A DNA stretch of 64,000 nucleotides from Eupeodes corollae. Its lineage: Eukaryota; Arthropoda; Insecta; Diptera; Syrphidae. The notes under the pieces were generated by a model. The model did not search any database. It was not told where the DNA came from and worked only from the letters and a program-made list of their open reading frames with translations. The translations under genes and the position numbers were made by a program. The DNA is taken from positions 33,119,946 to 33,183,945 of the forward strand of contig NC_079148.1 in the NCBI RefSeq assembly GCF_945859685.1, given 5' to 3'. Shown here piece after piece: positions 58,159 to 64,000 of this stretch (position 1 is the stretch's first letter; each line of letters opens with the position of its first letter).

Positions 58159-61019
58159 TTAAAAACGATACACACTCTCACACACTCTAAAATCGACAAA
58201 TGTGATTGTAATTCTTAACATTTCTGAAAAAGACAACTTTTTTTTTATTTTAGATCAAACAAAAATGTATGTTAAATGAAAGAAAATACAAGTATTGAAG
58301 TCTAAGATTTAATTCACTGAAAAGCATTTTGAAAATTAAAAAAAGGTTTTTAAAGCCATTTATGAGAAATCTAAGACTTGAAATTTAAGACATTTTTCCA
58401 TCGAAATAACTGTTCACATCAATATCGCAAGATCAAATCGTAAATTACCGTACACTTTGTGATATATTTTGACTTTGTCTTTTTTTTAGAAAATTCAAAA
58501 TCAAAGCTAATACTAAAATCAGTAAATCCTTTATTTAGGTTCAATGTTAATATTTTAAATATGATTTCAGAAAAAAATATAGCAGCAGATTTTTTAATTT
58601 CAAACTAATTTTTTTGGAGTTTATAAATATGTTGATTTTTAATGAATGGAGGTCAAAAAAAATATCCCAGACATACAAAAAGCCATTTAATTTGATTGCA
58701 CTACAATAAAAGCTGATAGTTACAAATTAAGTTATTTAGAATCTGTCCTTTTTAAAATTTTTCGATATTTAGAATTACTTTTTTTCAATTCGAGTCGTTT
58801 CAGATGTTAAATCGAATCAGCACACAAAGAAGAAGTGCTTCTTAAAAAATGTGTGCAGTCGTTTTCAGTTGGTATTGTATCACCAGATACGAAGTAAGAG
58901 TTCTTACCTTTGAACCGGGCATATTTTCTTTGTTGACAAATTAGAATTTTTAATATTTGAGACGACCAAATTATTTAAGATGTGCATATTTGCTTATGTA
59001 CATCACCAACAGCAGCAATTTGATGAAGATGATAAAATTTAATTTATATTATATTACCAAGTACTTTCAAAGATATGTCATTATTTGCTAACTTTTCCTC
59101 CTGCTGCCTCTCCTCCATTTCATCATCATACAGATAAATACTTTCCTTATCAGGTAAATTCTCGATAATCATTCTTTGGTTTCAAGTCAACACGACAACA
59201 AGAATAAAAACCACTTATTATATATCGCAGACTCCCATAAACTTAAAAGGGAAAAAAATTAATAAAGGACATCCCAACCCCAACCGCTATCCAACCACAT
59301 CGCGATATGTCCTCCCCTAACCTCTCTGTCTCTGGTCCTGTCACTCGTTCTTACTTTCTCTAAAATTGTTGGTTAAGATTCCTTGCAATTTTACGGCGTG
59401 TGGGTTTAAGCGGAATGTATATTATAACGGTATAATATTAAATTTTTCCAGTCAAGCTTTGGTTGGGTGTTGTCCTTTAAACGCCCCTTCCCGAACCCCC
59501 CTTCAACGAACCCCCCATTTTTAGCTCTGATGTTTAAATGAAGACAGGAAAAAAATCACAAAAAAGTATTTTTTTATTTTCCTGTATACAAAACGAAAAA
59601 CAGTATTGTGATCCTGAAATTTTTGTTTTCTTTCAAGTTAGTCATGAATTTTTAAGATGTGTTTAACGCATGTTTATTTATTTTACTGATTCAATAATAA
59701 TGATGATGATGATGATGGTATGGACTTTAGTTGTTATGATTATTATTTTTTAAGGATTTAATAATAAAGGATGTTAAAATATAAATTTTTCATTTAATTT
59801 TATGAATCTTGGATAATGAGCGAGATTGCTTTAGGTAATATGTGCCAGACTTTAAATTGAAGAGTTTTCAGAGTCAAAAATGATGGTGGCATGTAGGAAA
59901 TTAAAATACCTAAAGGTAGAGGTATCTTTATAAATATAGAGGCTCTTATAGCTTTACCTGCACTCAAAAATGCCTTTTTTTGATACATTTTTTTCACAAA
60001 AAACATTTTGCGTTTCTTAATAAAAAACAGTAAAATTTCATTTTATTAATGAAAATGTTTTTGATGATGGGAAAGGTATGTTTAGCGAGACTTAAATTTA
60101 ATTTTCACAATACCTCTCACTCACATCACTGCCGTGTTTCAGAACTTGGCATTTTATTAAAAAAGTTTGGAATATTTGATTTGTTTTATTTTGTTGTTTA
60201 TGTTTTTTTGTTTTTTTTTTTTGTTTATGTTATATATTGTGATATATTAATGAAATTTTGAAAAATTGAATTTTGGACAAACATAAATACGCAAAGTAAA
60301 AATGCGTATCCATTTTGAAAACACGGTTAGTAAAAAGATGTAGGTACTTTCTGAAGCAAAAGTCTCATTTTATCTTAAGACAAATGTGGTAAGGTGAGCG
60401 TTGAGCGGAAAGTATTAATCTTATGAGGGTAAAATCATACCTGTGTTCATAATGGTTGCATGCAAGTACCAATTCAGCCTCTTAGTATTTTAATATTTTA
60501 GAACAAGTAATTAGAATAAGTAATTAAAAAACGTTGTTGGTTTTCTTTTATAAAAAAAACTTCCAAATGGAAAAGGATAATTTATTTCGTAGTTTTAAAT
60601 TAATTGCGATTGCAAGTAACATCTGTCAAAATATGCTATTTTTGGTTTATGGTTATATTATTTAAGCGTTTTCCATTAGCGAAAAAATATAACTTATTTG
60701 AACGCAGCGTTAAAATTACTGAATTTCTAGATCTTACTAAGAAATTAGCTTCTTTTCGTGTAGCAAGCAACTCCATCGCCAGCAATTGGTATAAATATGT
60801 TAATAGCTGAAGGTATTTCACAACCACGTTATTTTGTAAACAGTTTATTTCTTAACTCAGAGTTTCTTGCAACCTAGGTTACAAAATAACCCATGTTTTT
60901 TATAACCCAACTTATTATAGCATTGGTTATTATTTTAGTCCTAGTTTATTTTATAACCCAATTCCAAATCCTCATTTATAATCCCAGTACACATAAAATT
61001 CTCCAAGGAATAAGTTAAC
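58159..61019. other. AT-rich non-coding stretch
   Basis: No gene recognised. Just right of the LTR, ATGTTAAAAACG matches the family phrase CAGATGTTAAAAACGTTTTT and may be where repeat copy G resumes. A (GAT)n run is at 59701-59717, and a C-rich segment without an open frame at 59270-59520. A decayed array-like flavour persists to about 58640. Confidence 0.45.
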
Positions 61020-62040
61020 AATTAGCGACCCATTGCTAGGCTTTCTCTCTCTCTCAACTTCCATTTCAAATGACTTATGTAATTTAGACAGGATGGTTTT
61101 CTTAAATACAGGACTCCAACCACTAACTTCATTTAATTTCAGTTATGAATTCGATGACATCTACACAGATCCCAGAAAAGCATTTGACATAATTTCAAAT
61201 TAACTTAAACTCTACAAACTTTCCTTTTTGGCCTTGAACATTCTTTTAAAAAATGGGTTTCATCTTACCTCTAAAATAGATATTAAAGCGTTTGTTTTAG
61301 ATTGGCCATCTTAAACTCTTTCTTAGCTACCTCTGTTGTTCCGCAAGGAAGCCACCTAGGCCCTCTTTTATTCATTCTTGCAAACAACAATCTTGAGAGG
61401 GTCATCTTAAAGCATTCTTTTATCTTACCATATCCTGACGATACAACATTTTTCAAAAACATTTCATCAATACTTTTTCCTTATGAACCACGATCCATGA
61501 TCTTCATTGTTTATCAGCATGTTGTCTTAAAAACTGCTTGGAATTAAATATTTCCAGAAGCCAATCAATCACCTTTTAACGTAAACGCTGATAGCCTCTT
61601 TCCTGTCGCTCTTTTGCACAATCGACCAATACCTAGTGTTAAATAACATTAAGGACATTTGAAATTTATTTGACGAAGAACTTAATTTCCTCTCCCATAC
61701 AGACCATATCATTCTCAAAGCCAACTAAGCACTTGGTTTCGCTAAAAGTTGATTAAAAAAAATGTCTGACCCCTATGTACCACGATTCATATACATAAAA
61801 TTTGTTTGTGTACTTGTTTGTTCCACTTTCCAAAGTATTCATATTTTTAAGAATCGAGAGTATCCAAGATCATTTCTTTTGCTTCTTCGGAACTAAAGAA
61901 CACTAACACCATAACCAACCTTCTAAACAACCGTAATCGTTGACTACTTAACGTTTCAACATATGTCCTATGTTTCCAACGAACCTTTATCTCGTATACT
62001 GCGAAGTGAAAATTCGCACTAGGACCTTTTATAGTTTAAC
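61020..62040 (+). pseudogene. LINE RT and thumb remnant, heavily broken
   Basis: Plus-strand pieces: YTDPRKAFDIISN (61161-61199, motif A with D-x-x-KAFD), VVPQGSHLGPLLFIL (61332-61378, motif B'), and YPDDTTFF (61431-61454, motif C with YADD changed to YPDD). Pieces near 61655-61780 resemble an LGI..DLNFLSHTDHIILKAN block followed by MSDPYV, the usual RT-thumb boundary of LINEs. At least six frame breaks occur. The fragments at 5894-5941 and 14731-14790 show a comparable motif B' but are too short to assign to this family. Confidence 0.7.
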
Positions 62041-62940
62041 CTGAGTACTCCTTATTTAAAACAGAGGTCTCAAAGATCATTATATTATATATATTTTTTA
62101 ATTTAATTTCTTCTAAGCTTAAAATTTATTAATTTAATTTATGTATGTATGTATATATTATACAAATATGATTAAAAAAAATTGGTTAATAAATATAGTA
62201 CACTCTCCATACGGTAAACTATTCGAAATAAAAACAAAACTTAAATTTTGAAAAAAATATAAACAAAAACTTATTAAAAATTAATAAACTTATTTCCTTG
62301 ACAAGGAAATAAAAATATATTTAAAATGCAAACAGGTCATTTGAATAAATATTTAAATTGGTTAAAGGTTATTATATTTGCATTTCTGCTTTATATACCT
62401 ACGACTTTGGCCAGAAATGAATTTATTGCTTTTATTTTTTGATATAACGTTCAATTATTTATGTTCATCATCATCACTTTTGTATATTAATTGACAAGCT
62501 CAACTCCATTAAAAGAAAGCCTTTTACAAAAAAAGGTTGACATTAAATAAGATGAAGATTTAATTGTCCCTTTTTGTATTTAAATTATTTTATCAAAAAA
62601 AAAATATGAATTTTCTATAAGGTATTGGACTATAGGTCGATTTAAACTGGTTCATTTGGACTTAATTTGACCTTTAGTTGTGGAGTTTCTTCGCTAAAGA
62701 CACTCGAGAGGATAATTTGATCAGCAAATTAAATGAATATAATGTACCCAAAACGAAATGGCTCATAATAAAAGCATTATAGCAACCCTATCGTTTACCC
62801 TATGCCAGTAGTATACCCAATCAAATTTTATGATTCAGGGTTGAGGAGTAAGCATTAAATAAATTTTATTTTATTTAAGATATCGATTTATATTAAAAAT
62901 GTGATCAGAAACTTTTTTGGCCAATTCGCTGTAAGTCTTC
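62041..62940. other. AT-rich non-coding stretch
   Basis: A/T runs, a (TATG)n run at 62141-62155, and no recognisable gene. Confidence 0.55.
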
Positions 62941-62989
62941 GATAATTCAAATTAATTCCACCTTTGTAATCTTACATTGAATGACAAGC

Positions 62990-64000
62990 ATCGACCCTAT
63001 CTTTCGCGTGGCTCTAAAGAAAAAAATTCTTAAGGTGTTAAATGCAAGAGGACTTTTACTATCCTTGGCATTCAATATGATAACTGTGGTCAATGGAACA
63101 ATTTTTTCCTGAAACCGAAATCTAAATTGACTACCGGATAGTCCCAACTTAGAGTTCATAAAAAGCAGGACCATCACCTCTAAGTTGGGAGATTTTTGCA
63201 CAAAAAGGTCTGTCAGTAGAGGCACTCCGCAAGGTTGTGTTCTATCCCCTCTCCTGTGGAACATAGTCGTTAACGAACTACTAATATCCCTTGAGAGGGA
63301 AGGCTACAGAGTAATTGCATATGCCGATGATGTTGCTATTGCCGTCACAGATGAACATCCTTATACACTAAGAGACCTCACCTCCACCTCCACTGATCAC
63401 TGCGGACTTAGTATTAATCCTCAAAAAACAGACCTCGTCCTTTTCAGACGGATATATAAGATCCCAGTAATTGTACCTCCTTCAATAAAAGATGTACCAC
63501 TAATTTTTACCAATGAAGCCAAATATCTTGGTTTGATATTGGACAAAAAATTAAGTTGGAAATATAATATACAGGAAAGATTTAAAAAAGCTACAGTAGC
63601 TCTTTTCCTTTGCAAGAAAGCCATAGGAAGCAAATGGGGTTTTCAACCTCGCATAACCTACTGGATATACACATCGGTCATCCGACCAATACTTATGTAT
63701 TATGGTGGACTGCACTGGAGAAAGTCACATACTACGACAAACTCAGCAGAGTCCACACCCTCAGCAGCCTTAGACACTCTCCTTCATGTGACACCCCTCG
63801 ACATCTTCAGTAAACAAGTGGCAGCGAGTACACCGATAAGACTCGACGCCTCATCTCAATGGGCCAACAACAATCCAACATTTTGAACCTCTTTGGTTCT
63901 ATACCATAGTACATAGACTACACTATTACTAAACCCCTATTTGGAAAAAACTTCCAGGTATCCATTCCATCCAGAGATGAATGGGAAGACAAAAAACTCC
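62990..64000 (+). mobile_element. I/R1/LOA-group LINE, runs off the window
   Basis: The RT palm, thumb and linker of an ORF2 on the plus strand. The last frame (LFGKNFQVSIPSRDEWEDKKL, broken by a stop shortly before) corresponds to the first residues of the LINE at base 1, so both belong to one family. The RNase H of this copy would lie beyond base 64000. Confidence 0.83.
63140..63886 (+). pseudogene. LINE reverse transcriptase, palm and thumb
   Basis: An open stretch of 233 codons from the Met at 63185, though the frame is open slightly further upstream (IKSRTITSKLGD), so this Met is not the start. Motif B' is SRGTPQGCVLSPLLWN (residues 11-26), motif C YADD (46-49), then INPQKTDLVLF, EAKYLGLILDKKLSW, and VIRPILMYYGGLHW of the thumb, and TPLDIFSKQVAA near the end. 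This order is typical of R1/LOA-type insect LINEs. A TGA at 63884-63886 truncates it, and the neighbouring frame continues ILNLFGSIP. The catalytic motif is intact. Confidence 0.85.

Noticed and set aside
59270..59520. C-rich segment as a possible exon or promoter
   Set aside because: Stops in all frames within short distance, with no core promoter elements or splice sites that stand out.

Overview
The window is AT-rich eukaryotic DNA, most likely from an insect and probably a fly (Diptera). The evidence is the mixture of degraded LINEs with I/R1/LOA-, Jockey- and CR1-like proteins, Ty3/gypsy remnants, a tRNA-derived SINE, and a short intron with compact GT-AG splice signals. The order is inferred from this repeat content, not from a recognised host gene. 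There are no bacterial-style operons, no rRNA, no true tRNA gene and no CRISPR array.

Nearly all recognisable coding capacity belongs to dead transposable elements. From left to right: an I/R1/LOA-group LINE tail with RNase H (1-880); a chimeric LINE segment (about 3985-5811); a lone Ty3/gypsy gag remnant on the minus strand (9100-10080); a SINE whose tRNA-like head was hit by a 5'-truncated LINE flanked by a perfect 14-bp target-site duplication (12299-13999); a Jockey LINE (25004-27085, minus); a SINE sitting between two copies of a local duplication (35686-36526); another SINE (38851-39104); two RNase H-LINE scraps (39350-41860); the best-preserved LINE, with endonuclease and reverse transcriptase (44244-47000, minus); a Ty3/gypsy element with RT, RNase H, integrase and short LTR remnants (54681-58158, minus); and two LINE fragments at the right end (about 61020-62040 and 62990-64000). 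The last of these belongs to the same family as the element that opens the window.

The most distinctive structure is a repeat family, apparently non-autonomous, of about 1.4-1.6 kb with at least seven partial or complete copies on both strands (8460, 17141, 18127, 23791, 31697, 39837 and 49885, plus a nested copy from 53602). Each complete copy has a conserved head, a core of diverged tandem units of about 157-173 bp, a CpG-rich ACGT-rich block, and a terminal palindrome of 18 bp. It looks like a mobile element carrying its own satellite-like array, possibly Helentron/DINE-like. Two head architectures can be told apart.

The only plausible host-gene sequence is a pair of candidate exons on the plus strand: 103 nt (47880-47982) and a 21-nt microexon (48075-48095). 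Both have canonical splice sites, they share one continuous reading frame, and the microexon is phase-symmetric. If real, much of the window is probably the intron of a large gene. I could not identify the protein. The remaining stretches are AT-rich, low-information DNA with scattered microsatellites.
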